From Gammaproteobacteria bacterium (GTDB taxonomy: Bacteria > Pseudomonadota > Gammaproteobacteria > Pseudomonadales > CAMLJR01): a stretch of DNA of 52,452 nucleotides. The notes below the pieces were generated by a model. The model worked only from the letters and a program-made list of their open reading frames with translations, had not been told where the DNA came from and did not search any database. A program made the translations under genes and the position numbers. Numbering within the stretch: the first letter of the stretch is position 1; the number at the start of each line of letters is the position of its first letter. Positions 25,157 to 35,101 of the stretch are shown here, piece by piece. The stretch spans positions 1 through 52,452 of the forward strand of contig JAJUJZ010000006.1 of NCBI GenBank assembly GCA_029265075.1, read 5' to 3'.

Positions 25157-25436
25157 GGCGACTCCCAATTGCAGTAACAGCTCATGAGTATCAGCACACG
25201 CTCTGACCTTAGCGTACTCCCCGGTTCCGGGCAATGGCAGGCGAGAAGGGCAAATTACGTATTGGTAAGCCGCAAAACGAGGTAACCGCAAAATTTGGCA
25301 CTTTCTTCGCAAATTGCGGAAAGATGCTGCAGGCCGCGGTCTCACTTGGCCCCGGCGTCAGGGTTGACCCATAATACGGTCGTCCGGCGGGTCGGGCCGC
25401 TCTGCAGTCCGCCGCCCCTTCCAGAGAAGACGCCTT
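25157..25436. other. Divergent cfa/prc intergenic region
   Basis: 280 bases without a gene. It holds three CCGCAA boxes: CCGCAAAA at 25270-25277 and 25286-25293 (16 bp apart), and an inverted copy inside TTCGCAAATTGCGG (25306-25319). A candidate prc promoter lies at 25346-25375. The left part is AT-richer than the surroundings, as usual for promoters. Confidence 0.5.
25346..25375 (+). promoter_or_regulatory. prc: Candidate promoter of prc
   Basis: TTGGCC (25346-25351), 18 bp spacer, CATAAT (25370-25375), about 60 bases before the prc ATG. Confidence 0.4.
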
Positions 25437-27563
25437 ATGCAGTTCAAGCTTCGCCCCTCATTGCTGTTGTTGGCTTTCCTGTTCGCCGGTCTGTGTGCGC
25501 ACGCCGCGCCCCAGCTGCGTGACCCGACCGACCTGACATGGACGCCGGAGCAGAGCAAAACAGCGGCCGAGATCGTCGCGCGCCTCGAAAACCAGCATTA
25601 CAACAAGCAGGCGTTCAATGATGAGCTCTCCTCGCGGCTGCTCGACTCTTATATCGAGAGTCTCGACCCACAGCGACTGTTTCTGTTGCAGAGCGATATC
25701 GATGAGTTCCAGCGTTACCGCCACACGCTGGATGACACTCTCCGTCGCGGCGAGCTGGAGCCGGGGTTTCTGATCTTCCAGCGCTATGCCACCCGCATTA
25801 TCGATCGGCTCAGGACCGAGCTTGACCGGCTCGAGGAAACCATCGCGGCGATGGATTTCTCGCGCGACGAGTATCTCGAGACTGACCGCAGCAAGGCCCC
25901 CTGGCCCCGCACCGCTGCCGAGGCGGACGAGCTGTGGCGCCTGCGGCTCAAGAACAATGTCCTCAGCCTCAGGCTGGCCGGTAAACCTGAAGAGGAGATT
26001 GTCGAGCTCCTGCAAAAGCGCTATCGCAATCAGCTCAACCGGGTGCAGCAGTACGAAGGCGAGGACGTGTTTCAGACCTACATGAATGCGCTGGCCAGCC
26101 TCTACGATCCGCACACCAATTACCTGTCGCCGCGTACCTCGGAAAACTTCAACATCAACATGAGCCTCAAGCTGCAGGGCATTGGCGCAGTGCTGCAGGC
26201 GCAGGACGAATATACCCAGATCGCCCGGCTGGTACCGGCCGGACCGGCCCACAAACAGGGTGAGCTGCAGCCGGCCGACCGTATCGTTGGTGTGGCCGAA
26301 GGTCTCGACGGTCCCATGCAGGACATCGTCGGCTGGCGCCTCGACGATGTGGTCGACCTGATCCGTGGCGAGAAAGGCACCATCGTGCGGCTGGAAGTAA
26401 TCCCTGCCGGCTCGCAGAGCGAGAGCGAACGCAAGGTGATCGCCATCGAGCGTAATGAGGTCAACCTCGAAGAACAGAGCGCGCAGAAGCGGGTGCTGGA
26501 GATCTGGCATAACGATCGCACGGTCAAGCTCGGTGTCATCGACATCCCTGCGTTCTACATTGATTTCGACGCCATGCGCGCAGGCGACCTTACCTACCGC
26601 AGCACCACGCGAGACGTGCAGAAGCTGCTGCAGGAGCTGCTTGAGGAAGGCGTGGAAGGGATTGTGGTCGACCTGCGCGATAACGGGGGCGGCTCACTGC
26701 AGGAGGCCAACGCACTGATCGGCCTGTTCATCGATTCGGGCCCGACGGTACAGATCCGCCACTCCTCTACCCGCGTCTTCCGCGAGGGTAAGCCGCGCAG
26801 CTCAGCCTATTACGACGGGCCGCTTCTGGTGCTGATTAACCGCCTCAGCGCGTCGGCGTCGGAGATCTTTGCCGGCGCCATCCAGGACTACCAGCGCGGC
26901 ATCGTGGTGGGTGATCAGTCGTTCGGCAAAGGAACGGTACAGTCGCTGGCGCCGCTGCAGCATGGCGAGCTCAAGCTGACGGAGTCGAAGTTCTACCGGA
27001 TCTCGGGTGACAGTACCCAGCATCGCGGCGTGGTCCCCGACCTGCTGTTCCCGTCGATCTACAGTGCCGCCGAAGTGGGCGAAAGCGCCTTTGACAACGC
27101 GCTCCCCTGGGACCGTATCAGTCCGGTGCGGCATCGTATCTACTTCGACATCGAGCAGGCGCTGCCGCAGCTGCGCACTCAGCACCAGCGGCGGATCGAA
27201 ACCGATCCCGATTTCGTCTACCTCACCCAGCAGCTCGCGCTCGCCGAAGAGCTGCGCAACCGCACGCGCGTGTCACTCAATGAAGAAAAACGGCGTGAGC
27301 AGCAGGCGGAGGAGAAGAAGCGACAGCTGGCTCTGGAAAATGCGCGGCGCAAATCCCGCGGCCTCGAACCGCTGACCGATCTGGCGAGTACACCTGCCGA
27401 ACTGGACGCCGACCTACCGGCGGGCACTGCCGACACTGAAAACCGGCAGGATGAGGTCGCCGACCCGCTGTTGATGGAGGCGGCGCACGTGCTGGCCGAC
27501 GCTCTCCCGATTTATCAGCGACCCAGCTTCGCCTACCGCGACTATCGCTCCACCGGGTCCTGA
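25437..27563 (+). CDS. prc: Carboxy-terminal processing (tail-specific) protease Prc/Tsp
   Basis: 708 residues. Periplasmic serine-lysine protease that trims or degrades proteins from the C-terminus, including cell-wall enzymes. Signal peptide RPSLLLLAFLFAGLCAHA. An N-terminal helical region leads to a PDZ domain (IARLVPAGPAHKQGELQPADRIVGV) and the catalytic core NRLSASASEIF (S473) with FGKGTVQ (K498); the 25-residue spacing equals that of E. coli Prc Ser452/Lys477. The C-terminal DUF3340 region has a charged coiled coil (EEKRREQQAEEKKRQLALENARRKS). Convergent with gorA. Confidence 0.95.
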   Translation: MQFKLRPSLLLLAFLFAGLCAHAAPQLRDPTDLTWTPEQSKTAAEIVARLENQHYNKQAFNDELSSRLLDSYIESLDPQRLFLLQSDIDEFQRYRHTLDDTLRRGELEPGFLIFQRYATRIIDRLRTELDRLEETIAAMDFSRDEYLETDRSKAPWPRTAAEADELWRLRLKNNVLSLRLAGKPEEEIVELLQKRYRNQLNRVQQYEGEDVFQTYMNALASLYDPHTNYLSPRTSENFNINMSLKLQGIGAVLQAQDEYTQIARLVPAGPAHKQGELQPADRIVGVAEGLDGPMQDIVGWRLDDVVDLIRGEKGTIVRLEVIPAGSQSESERKVIAIERNEVNLEEQSAQKRVLEIWHNDRTVKLGVIDIPAFYIDFDAMRAGDLTYRSTTRDVQKLLQELLEEGVEGIVVDLRDNGGGSLQEANALIGLFIDSGPTVQIRHSSTRVFREGKPRSSAYYDGPLLVLINRLSASASEIFAGAIQDYQRGIVVGDQSFGKGTVQSLAPLQHGELKLTESKFYRISGDSTQHRGVVPDLLFPSIYSAAEVGESAFDNALPWDRISPVRHRIYFDIEQALPQLRTQHQRRIETDPDFVYLTQQLALAEELRNRTRVSLNEEKRREQQAEEKKRQLALENARRKSRGLEPLTDLASTPAELDADLPAGTADTENRQDEVADPLLMEAAHVLADALPIYQRPSFAYRDYRSTGS

Positions 27564-27576
27564 CCGCGACCGGTTC

Positions 27577-28932
27577 TCAGCGAGCCGGTACCCGCATGGT
27601 GACGAATTCCTCCGCCGCCGTCGGATGGATGCCGATGGTGGCGTCAAACTGCGCCTTGGTCGCGCCTGCCTTGATGGCGATTGCCAGCCCCTGGATGATT
27701 TCTCCTGCATCCGGGCCCAGCATATGGGCGCCCACCACCCGGTCACTGGCTGCATCCACTACCAGTTTCATCAGGGTCTTTTCGGGGTTGCCGGAAAGCG
27801 TGTGCTTGAGCTGCGTGAATTTCGCGGTATATACCCGGATCTCCCCATAGCGCTCTCGCGCAGCTTCCTCGCTGAGCCCTACTGTCGCCATATTGGGCTG
27901 ACTGAAAATAGCGGTTGGCACGTTTTCGAGATTGACCGAGGCGTCGAGCTCCGGCTTGAAGAGCCGCCTTGCCACCGCCATGCCCTGCGCCAGTGCTACC
28001 GGAGTCAGCTCCATGCCACCGATGACGTCGCCGACTGCGTAGATGTTCGGCACCGAGGTCTGGAACTGGGCATTGACTTCGATATGGCCCTGCTCCCCGG
28101 TCCGGATGCCCACCTGCTCCAGACCGAGCCTGTCGGTGCTGGGGCGTCGCCCGGTGGCATACAGCACCAGGTCCACCTCGGTTTCAGAACCATCGTTGAG
28201 CTGGACGGCCAGTGCTTCTCCCCGCCGCTCGATCCGCTCGACCTCCGTGGCAAAGCGGAGCTTCACCCCTTTACGCTGCATCTCTTCAGCCAGCTGCTGC
28301 CGCAGCTCAGCATCGAAGCCGCGCAGGAACAGATCGCGGCGGTAGACGAGCTGCGTTTCGACGCCGAGACCGTTGAGAATGGACGCGAATTCCACGGCGA
28401 TATAACCGCCACCAACGATCAGGGCACGATGCGGGAATTCTTCCAGATGGAACAGCTCATTGGACGTGATCACCAGGTCGCTGCCGGGGAACTCCGGTAC
28501 CCAGGGCCAGCCGCCCGGTGCCAGCAGGATGTATTCGGCTGTCACCTGCTGATCGCCCACCTGCACCGTATGGGCGTCCACCAGCGACGCCCGCGCCTCG
28601 AACAGCGTGACATCGGCATTGATCAGCAGGTTACGATAGATCTCATTGAGCCGCGCGATCTCGCGGTCCTTGTTTCTGATCAGCGTTTCCCAGTCGAATA
28701 CCGGCGCTCCGGTATCCCAGCCGAAGCCGCGGGAGTCACGAAACAGTTCATCAAACTGGGCGGCATAGGCAAGCAGCTTTTTGGGCACGCAGCCAACATT
28801 GACGCAGGTGCCGCCGAGATAACGATCCTCCGCGACCGCAACCCGGGCACCGAACTGGGCCGCCATCCGGCTGGCGCGCACGCCGCCGGAACCGGCGCCA
28901 ATCACAAACAGATCAAAATCGTACTCGGCCAC
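27577..28932 (-). CDS. gorA: Glutathione-disulfide reductase
   Basis: 451 residues. NADPH-dependent reduction of glutathione disulfide in the cytosol. FAD motif [12 protein letters not shown], redox-active disulfide [13 protein letters not shown] (C43, C48), the second nucleotide-binding region [14 protein letters not shown] with [10 protein letters not shown] (arginines typical of NADPH use), and the C-terminal [12 protein letters not shown] carrying the catalytic His. Start codon is GTG, four bases after AGGAGCAG. Lies 141 bases downstream of the small basic ORF. Confidence 0.95.
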   Translation of the reverse strand: MAEYDFDLFVIGAGSGGVRASRMAAQFGARVAVAEDRYLGGTCVNVGCVPKKLLAYAAQFDELFRDSRGFGWDTGAPVFDWETLIRNKDREIARLNEIYRNLLINADVTLFEARASLVDAHTVQVGDQQVTAEYILLAPGGWPWVPEFPGSDLVITSNELFHLEEFPHRALIVGGGYIAVEFASILNGLGVETQLVYRRDLFLRGFDAELRQQLAEEMQRKGVKLRFATEVERIERRGEALAVQLNDGSETEVDLVLYATGRRPSTDRLGLEQVGIRTGEQGHIEVNAQFQTSVPNIYAVGDVIGGMELTPVALAQGMAVARRLFKPELDASVNLENVPTAIFSQPNMATVGLSEEAARERYGEIRVYTAKFTQLKHTLSGNPEKTLMKLVVDAASDRVVGAHMLGPDAGEIIQGLAIAIKAGATKAQFDATIGIHPTAAEEFVTMRVPAR

Positions 28933-29073
28933 AATACTGCTCCTGCACGAAAAAGTGAGAGCTTACCGAAAGCAGCCGACCAGTGGGAATTCAGGGAAGT
29001 TCAACGACGGGGCGGACAAGACGCTGCCGCGCCAGCGGACATAACCAGCCGGCGACTACGGAGCCGAAAGGAG

Positions 29074-29301
29074 TCAGACAGTGATATCGACCGTACGACG
29101 GCGCCGCTCGGTGCCGAGCCGCCGTTCGACGACCGGCCGGGTGCCGCTGTTACGGCGACGGTCCGCGCCCCGGCGATCAGTGCGGCCGATGGTGTTGTCC
29201 CGCGGCCGCTGCGTGGCAACTTCTGCCGGCGTCTCGCGCGGAGAGGTTCTGGGCGCCGGATCGACGCGGGTCGCTGGCAGAGGTACCGGACGAATTTCCA
29301 T
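29074..29301 (-). CDS. Small Arg/Pro-rich hypothetical protein
   Basis: 75 residues: MEIRPVPLPATRVDPAPRTS at the N-terminus, then an Arg-dense C-terminal half (DRRGADRRRNSGTRPVVERRLGTERRRR). No membrane segment or recognised domain; probably mostly disordered and strongly basic. It is a real-gene candidate because a near-perfect SD (AGGAGGAG) lies 7 bases before the ATG and a CRP-like promoter lies further upstream. Function unknown; RNA or DNA binding is only a guess from charge. Confidence 0.65.
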   Translation of the reverse strand: MEIRPVPLPATRVDPAPRTSPRETPAEVATQRPRDNTIGRTDRRGADRRRNSGTRPVVERRLGTERRRRTVDITV

Positions 29302-29338
29302 AACGAGCTCCTCCTGCAGCGGTTGTCGGCACAGGCTG

Positions 29339-29381
29339 AGTAAACTTTAACCGCTGTGCTCGTTTTGTGATCAGAACCACA
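29339..29381 (-). promoter_or_regulatory. CRP/Vfr-like site and -10 box upstream of the small basic protein
   Basis: On the minus strand TGTGG-TTCTGA-TCACA (29381-29366) matches TGTGA-N6-TCACA with one mismatch. The TTTACT at 29344-29339 would place the start near 29332, about 41.5 bases from the site centre, the class II activator position. Confidence 0.45.
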
Positions 29382-29394
29382 GCTGCGCCTTCCC

Positions 29395-30588
29395 TCACAC
29401 GGTACCAGGTCGCTCGTAAGGATCCTCGAGCCAGCGCCAGACCAGCACCGCTACGATCAGCAGTACGATGCCGAGCGCGCCAATAACAGCACTATTGCCG
29501 AAATGGCGTCCGATCAGCGCACTGACGACAGGCCCCAGCGCGCCGCCTGTGAAGCGAATCGACGCATGCGCCCCCACCGCTGCGCCCTTCTCGGCGCTGA
29601 ACAGATTCACCAGGATCGCCATCTGTGGCGGCAGATTGCTGCCCAGCAGCAGGCCGAACAGCAGCATGAACAACAGCAGCAGGGGCAGCGGCAAAGCGTT
29701 AATGGCGAGCAGGCCTGCGAGCGCCAGCACTGCGACCGCCAGCCCTGAAGCTGCGCCGTTGACCACCAGTGTCCGGTGCCACCGCCCCACCAGCCAGCGG
29801 GACAGGCGTACCCCTACCAGCAGCCCGACCGTCAGTGGCAGAAAAGCGAGTCCCTTTTCGGCAGTCGAGAGCGGCTGATCGTGCAGCAGCACCGGCAGAT
29901 GCACAAGGAAGGCGTAGTAAGCATAAAGCTGCGTGAAGCCGAGCAAAAACAGCGCCCAGGCCGGCCGGCTGCGCAGCAGCCTGCCCAGCCCCTGCATGCC
30001 TGTCCCCTGCGCTGCGGCAGCAGCCGGACGGGTTTCTGGCAGGATGCGCGCATTACCGATCAGCACCACGATGCTGAGTACCGTCAGCAGTGCGAAGATC
30101 CACTGCCACGGCAGGTAACTGGCGAACACGCCGCCGACAACCGGCCCCGCGACGGGTCCGAGAAAAGCCAGCAGCTGGTAGACGCTCATGGCGTCAGTGC
30201 GCTCATCCGGCGCGTAAATGTCGCCGATCACAACGGCAGCCATGGTGACACAGGCGCTGATGCCCAGCGCTGCCACCATGCGCCCGGCGAGAAACCAGCC
30301 GTAGCGCTGCGCCACCAGACACAGCAGTGAACCGATGGTGAAGATCACCAGCCCGGTCAGCAGCACAGCGCGCCGGCCAAACCGGTCCGCCAGTGGCCCG
30401 ACGATGAAACCCGCCACTGCCAGCACCAGAACCCAGCCGGAAATGGTCCAGTTCACCGCCAACTGGCTGACCTGAAAGTAGTGTCCGATCTCGACCAGGC
30501 TGGGCGCATAGACAGTCTGCGTGAAGGGGCCGAGGAAGGCGGCGGCAGAAACACCCATCAGAATCGCCGCCCGGTGACGCTGCTCCAC
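29395..30588 (-). CDS. MFS drug-resistance transporter, Bcr/CflA-like (DHA1)
   Basis: About 397 residues, twelve predicted membrane helices, with MFS motif A (GPLADRFGRRAVLL) after TM2 and the antiporter motif C region (GPVAGPVVGGVFASYLPWQWIF) in TM5. Likely proton-driven efflux; substrate unknown. The start is uncertain: I chose the GTG at 30588 (EQRHRAAILMGV), 12 bases past the cysG stop, rather than the ORF-track GTG at 30636, which overlaps cysG by 34 bases and adds an atypical tail. Probably last in the cysG operon. Confidence 0.82.
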   Translation of the reverse strand: MEQRHRAAILMGVSAAAFLGPFTQTVYAPSLVEIGHYFQVSQLAVNWTISGWVLVLAVAGFIVGPLADRFGRRAVLLTGLVIFTIGSLLCLVAQRYGWFLAGRMVAALGISACVTMAAVVIGDIYAPDERTDAMSVYQLLAFLGPVAGPVVGGVFASYLPWQWIFALLTVLSIVVLIGNARILPETRPAAAAAQGTGMQGLGRLLRSRPAWALFLLGFTQLYAYYAFLVHLPVLLHDQPLSTAEKGLAFLPLTVGLLVGVRLSRWLVGRWHRTLVVNGAASGLAVAVLALAGLLAINALPLPLLLLFMLLFGLLLGSNLPPQMAILVNLFSAEKGAAVGAHASIRFTGGALGPVVSALIGRHFGNSAVIGALGIVLLIVAVLVWRWLEDPYERPGTV

Positions 30589-30602
30589 TACGTGCGCTCT
30601 GG

Positions 30603-32003
30603 TCAGGACGACGCTGAGTCGTCGGGCGAAAACCACGCCAGCTTTCGATGCAACCGCACCACCTCGCCTACGATGATCAGCGTCGGTGCGCGTACGCCGG
30701 CCTCAGCCACCCGTGCCGGCAGATCGGCCAGCGTGCCGACGATCACGCGCTGCTCCGGCGTGGTGCCCTGCTGAATCAGCGCCACCGGAGTGTCCGGAGC
30801 GCGACCATGGGCGACCAGTTCCTGGCAGATGATCGGCAGCCCCACCAGCCCCATATAAAACACCACGGTCTGGTTGGGCTGGACCAGTTCGGCCCAGGGC
30901 AGATTACTGGTATTGTCCTTGAGATGACCGGTGACGAAGCGCACCGACTGCGCGTAATCGCGGTGCGTCAGCGGGATGCCGGCATAACTGGCGCAGCCCG
31001 ACGCAGCCGTAATACCCGGCACCACCTGGAAGGGAATCCCTTGCTCCGCCAGCGGTTCGATCTCCTCGCCGCCGCGACCAAAAATGAACGGGTCGCCGCC
31101 TTTCAGCCGCAGCACCTTTTTGCCCTGCATCGCCAGATCGACCAGCAGCTGGTTGATCTGTGCCTGCGGCACTGCGTGCTGCGCGCGCGCCTTGCCGACG
31201 TAAATCTGCTCGGCGTCGCGCCGGCACAGTGCCAGTATCTCTGGCGCCACCAGCCGGTCGTACAGGACGACATCGGCACGCTGCATCAGTCGCAGCGCCT
31301 TGAAGGTGAGCAGATCGGGGTCGCCGGGGCCGGCTCCCACCAGGAACACCTCGCCCCCATGTGCCACTGGCGCAGCCTGTGCCAGCTGCTCGGTCAGCAG
31401 TCGGTCCGCTTCATCGGCGCGCCCCGCCAGCACCATCTCGGCAATCGGGCCATCCAGCACCTCTTCCCAGAAGAAACGACGCTGATCAATGTCGGGGAAC
31501 CGGCGGGCGGCCGCTTCCCGGAATTTCCCGAGCAGGCCTGCCAGCCGCCCGTAGGCGGCGGGAATGGTCGATTCGAGCCGGGCCCGCAACCGGCGCGCCA
31601 GCACCGGGGAAGCGCCGCCGCTGGAGATCGCCACCATCAAGGGTGAGCGGTCAATGATGGAGGGCAGAATGACAGAGCAGAGCGCCGGGTCGTCCACCAC
31701 GTTGACCGGCAGCTGACGCTGCTGAGCAGCGGCAGACACTGCGGCATTGAGATCGCGGTCATCCGTGGCGGCGATGACCAGCGCAACGCCATCGAGATCG
31801 CCGGGCTGGTAGGCGCGCTGGCGCACCTCGCCGCCACTCGCCACGGCCAGGCTGGCCAACTCGGACTCAACGCTGGGCGCTACCACAACCAGGCACCCGC
31901 CGGCCTGCGCCAGCAGGCGCGCCTTGCGCAATGCTACCACCCCGCCCCCGACTACCAGACAGCGACGTTCCGCCAGTCGTGTGAAGAGCGGCAGATAATC
32001 CAT
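30603..32003 (-). CDS. cysG: Siroheme synthase (trifunctional CysG)
   Basis: 466 residues. Turns uroporphyrinogen III into siroheme, the cofactor of sulfite and nitrite reductases. The N-terminal CysG_B domain ([19 protein letters not shown]-dependent dehydrogenase/ferrochelatase, about 1-150) is fused to a C-terminal SAM methyltransferase ([20 protein letters not shown], about 217-460, with [14 protein letters not shown] and [19 protein letters not shown]). Full length. The ATG lies 9 bases after serS. Confidence 0.96.
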   Translation of the reverse strand: MDYLPLFTRLAERRCLVVGGGVVALRKARLLAQAGGCLVVVAPSVESELASLAVASGGEVRQRAYQPGDLDGVALVIAATDDRDLNAAVSAAAQQRQLPVNVVDDPALCSVILPSIIDRSPLMVAISSGGASPVLARRLRARLESTIPAAYGRLAGLLGKFREAAARRFPDIDQRRFFWEEVLDGPIAEMVLAGRADEADRLLTEQLAQAAPVAHGGEVFLVGAGPGDPDLLTFKALRLMQRADVVLYDRLVAPEILALCRRDAEQIYVGKARAQHAVPQAQINQLLVDLAMQGKKVLRLKGGDPFIFGRGGEEIEPLAEQGIPFQVVPGITAASGCASYAGIPLTHRDYAQSVRFVTGHLKDNTSNLPWAELVQPNQTVVFYMGLVGLPIICQELVAHGRAPDTPVALIQQGTTPEQRVIVGTLADLPARVAEAGVRAPTLIIVGEVVRLHRKLAWFSPDDSASS

Positions 32004-32012
32004 GGTCGTTGC

Positions 32013-33314
32013 TCAGCCAGGGGTGAGGGCGCGCAGACCGCCCATGAACGGCACCAGCGCTTCCGGGACCGTAACGCTGCCGTCGGCCTGCTGGTAGTTT
32101 TCCAGGATCGCAACCAGGGTGCGTCCGACCGCCAGCCCTGAGCCATTGAGGGTGTGCAGGTATTCTGGCTTGCCGGTGGCCGGGTTGCGCCAGCGGGCCA
32201 TCATGCGGCGTGCCTGGAAGTCGCCAAAATGGCTGCAGCTGGAAATTTCGCGATACTGGCTCTGTCCCGGCAGCCACACTTCCAGATCATAGGTGGCTGC
32301 CGCGGCAAACCCCATATCGCCCCCGCACAGCAGCACTTTGCGATACGGCAGCTCCAGCGCCTGCAGGATGTACTCGGCGTGACCGGTCAGCGCCTCCAGC
32401 GCCGCGTCGGCCTGCTCAGGGCGGACCAGCTGCACCAGCTCCACCTTTTCGAACTGGTGCTGGCGGATCATGCCGCGGGTATCTCGCCCGTAGCTGCCCG
32501 CTTCACTGCGAAAGCAGGGAGTATGGCACACCAGTTTCACGCCATGCTCACCCAGCTCATCTGCTTCAAGAATGCGATCACGCGCCAGATTGGTGACCGG
32601 CACCTCGGCCGTTGGAATCAGGTAGTAGCCACTGTCGCCCTCCAGCCGGAACAGGTCCTCTTCGAACTTGGGGAGTTGTCCGGTGCCGCGCAGGCTGTCG
32701 GCATTGACCAGATAGGGAACGTAGACCTCGCGATAGCCGTGGCGGGTGGTATGGGTATCCAGCATGAACTGGATCAGCGCCCGGTGCATGCGGGCCACCT
32801 GGCCTTCCAGCACCATGAAGCGGCTGCCGGTCAGCTTTGCAGCGGCGTCGAAATCGAGTCCCGCCAGCCGCTGGCCGACATCGACGTGATCTCTGACCTC
32901 AAAATCGAACGCGCGCGGTTCGCCCCAGCGCAGCACTTCAGCATTGGCAGTTTCATCCGCGCCTTCGGGCACGCGATCTGCAGGGAGGTTGGGCACTGCC
33001 ATCAGCAGCTCGTCCAGCTGCTGCTGTGCCGTCCGGGTCTGCTGTACTGCTGCTTCGAGCCGCTCGTCAATGGTGCGCAGCGTGTCGGCCACCTGCGCCT
33101 TGGCTTCATCGACACTGAGCCCCTGCTTGATCAGCACGCCGACCTGTCTGGCCGCCTGATTGCGCTGAGATTGCAGCGTCTGGCTCTCCGTTTCAGCCCG
33201 CTTGCGCTCGGCATCGAGCGCGAGGAAGCGCGCCACATCGAATTCAAAATGTTTTTTGCGCAGCCGGTCGGCAACCCCTTCCGGGTCCTGCCGCAGCAGT
33301 TTCAGGTCGAGCAT
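32013..33314 (-). CDS. serS: Serine--tRNA ligase
   Basis: 433 residues. N-terminal coiled-coil arm (about 30-100) that holds the tRNA long variable arm, then class II catalytic core: motif 2 region [27 protein letters not shown] and motif 3 [20 protein letters not shown]. The ATG at 33314 ([12 protein letters not shown]) matches the usual N-terminus and has AGGA 9 bases upstream; the ORF-track start is six codons earlier. Charges tRNA-Ser such as the one at 2316. Confidence 0.97.
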   Translation of the reverse strand: MLDLKLLRQDPEGVADRLRKKHFEFDVARFLALDAERKRAETESQTLQSQRNQAARQVGVLIKQGLSVDEAKAQVADTLRTIDERLEAAVQQTRTAQQQLDELLMAVPNLPADRVPEGADETANAEVLRWGEPRAFDFEVRDHVDVGQRLAGLDFDAAAKLTGSRFMVLEGQVARMHRALIQFMLDTHTTRHGYREVYVPYLVNADSLRGTGQLPKFEEDLFRLEGDSGYYLIPTAEVPVTNLARDRILEADELGEHGVKLVCHTPCFRSEAGSYGRDTRGMIRQHQFEKVELVQLVRPEQADAALEALTGHAEYILQALELPYRKVLLCGGDMGFAAAATYDLEVWLPGQSQYREISSCSHFGDFQARRMMARWRNPATGKPEYLHTLNGSGLAVGRTLVAILENYQQADGSVTVPEALVPFMGGLRALTPG

Positions 33315-33370
33315 CGCTGATATTCCTTGCAATTCCTACATCCGGCAAGACCGGAAAAAAGGTTGCCACC

Positions 33371-33751
33371 TTAGCCGTTCAGAGCCCAGCGCGCCAGCGC
33401 AATTCCGCCCGCACAGCCAGCCAGACAGAACACCACGCTGGTAAGCAGATAGCCGAGTGCCGTGGTCCAGCGGTCCTGGTGCAGCAGCATGACGAGCTCC
33501 AGCGAAAACGCGGAAAAAGTGGTGAACGCACCGAGCACTCCAACCATCAGCAGGTGGCGCCACTCCGGCGGCAGCACCATGCGCTCCACGATCAGGACAT
33601 AGCACGCGCCGATGGCCACAGAGCCAGCCACGTTGATGGCACCGGTGGCAACAAAGCCCTGCAGCCCCAGCCGCACCGCCCCCTGGCTGACCCCATAACG
33701 GGCGGCCGCCCCCAGCGCGCCACCCAGTGCCACCAGCAGCAGCGCCTGCAT
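33371..33751 (-). CDS. crcB: Fluoride efflux channel CrcB/Fluc
   Basis: 126 residues with four membrane helices. Conserved motifs GGALGAAARYGVS near the N-terminus, INVAGSVAIGA (pore Asn) and GVLGAFTTFSAFSLE (Phe box and Na+ site). Works as a dual-topology homodimer exporting fluoride. No fluoride riboswitch is seen; the gene sits 24 bases after rarA and is probably transcribed from upstream. Confidence 0.94.
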   Translation of the reverse strand: MQALLLVALGGALGAAARYGVSQGAVRLGLQGFVATGAINVAGSVAIGACYVLIVERMVLPPEWRHLLMVGVLGAFTTFSAFSLELVMLLHQDRWTTALGYLLTSVVFCLAGCAGGIALARWALNG

Positions 33752-33775
33752 CAGGCGGCTCCGGCACGTAGCCGG

Positions 33776-35101
33776 TCACTCATAGCGCTGGTCCGGACTC
33801 TGTGCATCGAGCTGCCGCAGCCACGCGAGTTTGTCGGCAATTTTCTTTTCGAGACCACGTTCGACCGGCAAGTAATAACTGCGATCGCGCAGCGGCTCGG
33901 GGAAATAGTTTTCACCAGCCGCATAGCCGTGTGGTTCATCGTGCGCATAACGATATTCCGCGCCATACCCTTCCGCTTTCATCAGTTTCGTCGGGGCATT
34001 GCGCAGGTGTACTGGCACGTCGTGGCTGGGCTGGGCCCGCACATCGGCCAACGCCGCCTTGTACGCCATGTAAACAGCGTTGCTCTTCGCAGCACAGGCC
34101 AGGTAAACGATCGCCTGGGCAATGGCGAGCTCCCCTTCCGGGCTCCCCAGCCGCTCCTGGACATCCCAGGCGTTCAGTGCAATCTGCAGCGCCCGCGGAT
34201 CGGCATTACCGATATCTTCGGTCGCCATGCGCACCACCCGCCGGGCCACATAGAGTGGATCGCAACCACCGTCGATCATCCGTGCGAACCAATAGAGTGC
34301 CGCATCCGGCGAACTGCCACGCACCGCCTTATGCAGCGCGGAGATCTGCTCGTAGAAGATGTCGCCGCCCTTGTCGAAGCGACGCACAGCACCCTGCAGC
34401 ACTTCGTCTACTACGGCCGCCTCTATGGCACTGTCACCCCGCCCCTGCGCCAGATCGACAGCCAGCTCCAGCAGATTGAGCGCGCGGCGGCCATCGCCAT
34501 CGGCTGCCTGCACCAGCCGGAGCAGCTGGTCGGGGACGATGGAAACCGGCTCCGGCAGCCGGGTCAGTGCCCGTTGCAGGATCGCGGAAAGCGCCTCGTC
34601 GCTGAGCGGTTTGAGCCGGTAGACGCGGGTACGTGACAGCAGCGCATTGTTCAGCTCGAATGAAGGATTTTCCGTCGTGGCGCCGACAAAGATGAAGGTA
34701 CCGTCTTCCACAAACGGCAGAAACGCGTCCTGCTGCGACTTGTTGAAGCGATGCACCTCGTCGATGAACAGGATAGTGCGCTGGCCACGCTGCGCCTGCT
34801 GTTTTGCCTCGTCGACGGCTGCGCGAATCTCCTTCACTCCCGACAACACCGCCGACAGGGCGATGAAATGTGCGTCACAGAGGTGAGCCACCATTTTGGC
34901 GAGCGTGGTCTTGCCCACGCCGGGCGGCCCCCACAGCACCATCGAATGCAGCGCGCCTGCATCCAGCGCCTCGCGCAGCGGTCGCCCCTTGCCCAGCAGG
35001 TGTTCCTGGCCGAAGTAGTCGTCCAGCCCTGTCGGCCGGACGCGTGCGGCCAGCGGCTGGTAAAGCTCACTGCTCAATTCAGATTCCGCTATCAATGCCA
35101 T
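33776..35101 (-). CDS. rarA: Replication-associated recombination protein A (RarA/MgsA)
   Basis: 441 residues. AAA+ ATPase acting at stalled replication forks. Walker A GPPGVGKTT (58-66), Walker B ILFIDEVHRFN, sensor region FVGATTENPSFELN, then the C-terminal tetramerisation domain (YKAALADVRAQPSHDVPVHLRNAPTKLMKAEGYG). The ATG at 35101 lies inside lolA, giving a 23-base overlap; no strong SD is visible, so translation may depend on lolA. Confidence 0.95.
   Translation of the reverse strand: MALIAESELSSELYQPLAARVRPTGLDDYFGQEHLLGKGRPLREALDAGALHSMVLWGPPGVGKTTLAKMVAHLCDAHFIALSAVLSGVKEIRAAVDEAKQQAQRGQRTILFIDEVHRFNKSQQDAFLPFVEDGTFIFVGATTENPSFELNNALLSRTRVYRLKPLSDEALSAILQRALTRLPEPVSIVPDQLLRLVQAADGDGRRALNLLELAVDLAQGRGDSAIEAAVVDEVLQGAVRRFDKGGDIFYEQISALHKAVRGSSPDAALYWFARMIDGGCDPLYVARRVVRMATEDIGNADPRALQIALNAWDVQERLGSPEGELAIAQAIVYLACAAKSNAVYMAYKAALADVRAQPSHDVPVHLRNAPTKLMKAEGYGAEYRYAHDEPHGYAAGENYFPEPLRDRSYYLPVERGLEKKIADKLAWLRQLDAQSPDQRYE

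Noticed and set aside
28966-29350. Plus-strand ORFs over the small basic gene (for example 29081-29350)
   Set aside because: Ser/Arg-rich shadows without SD; the minus frame has a strong SD and promoter.
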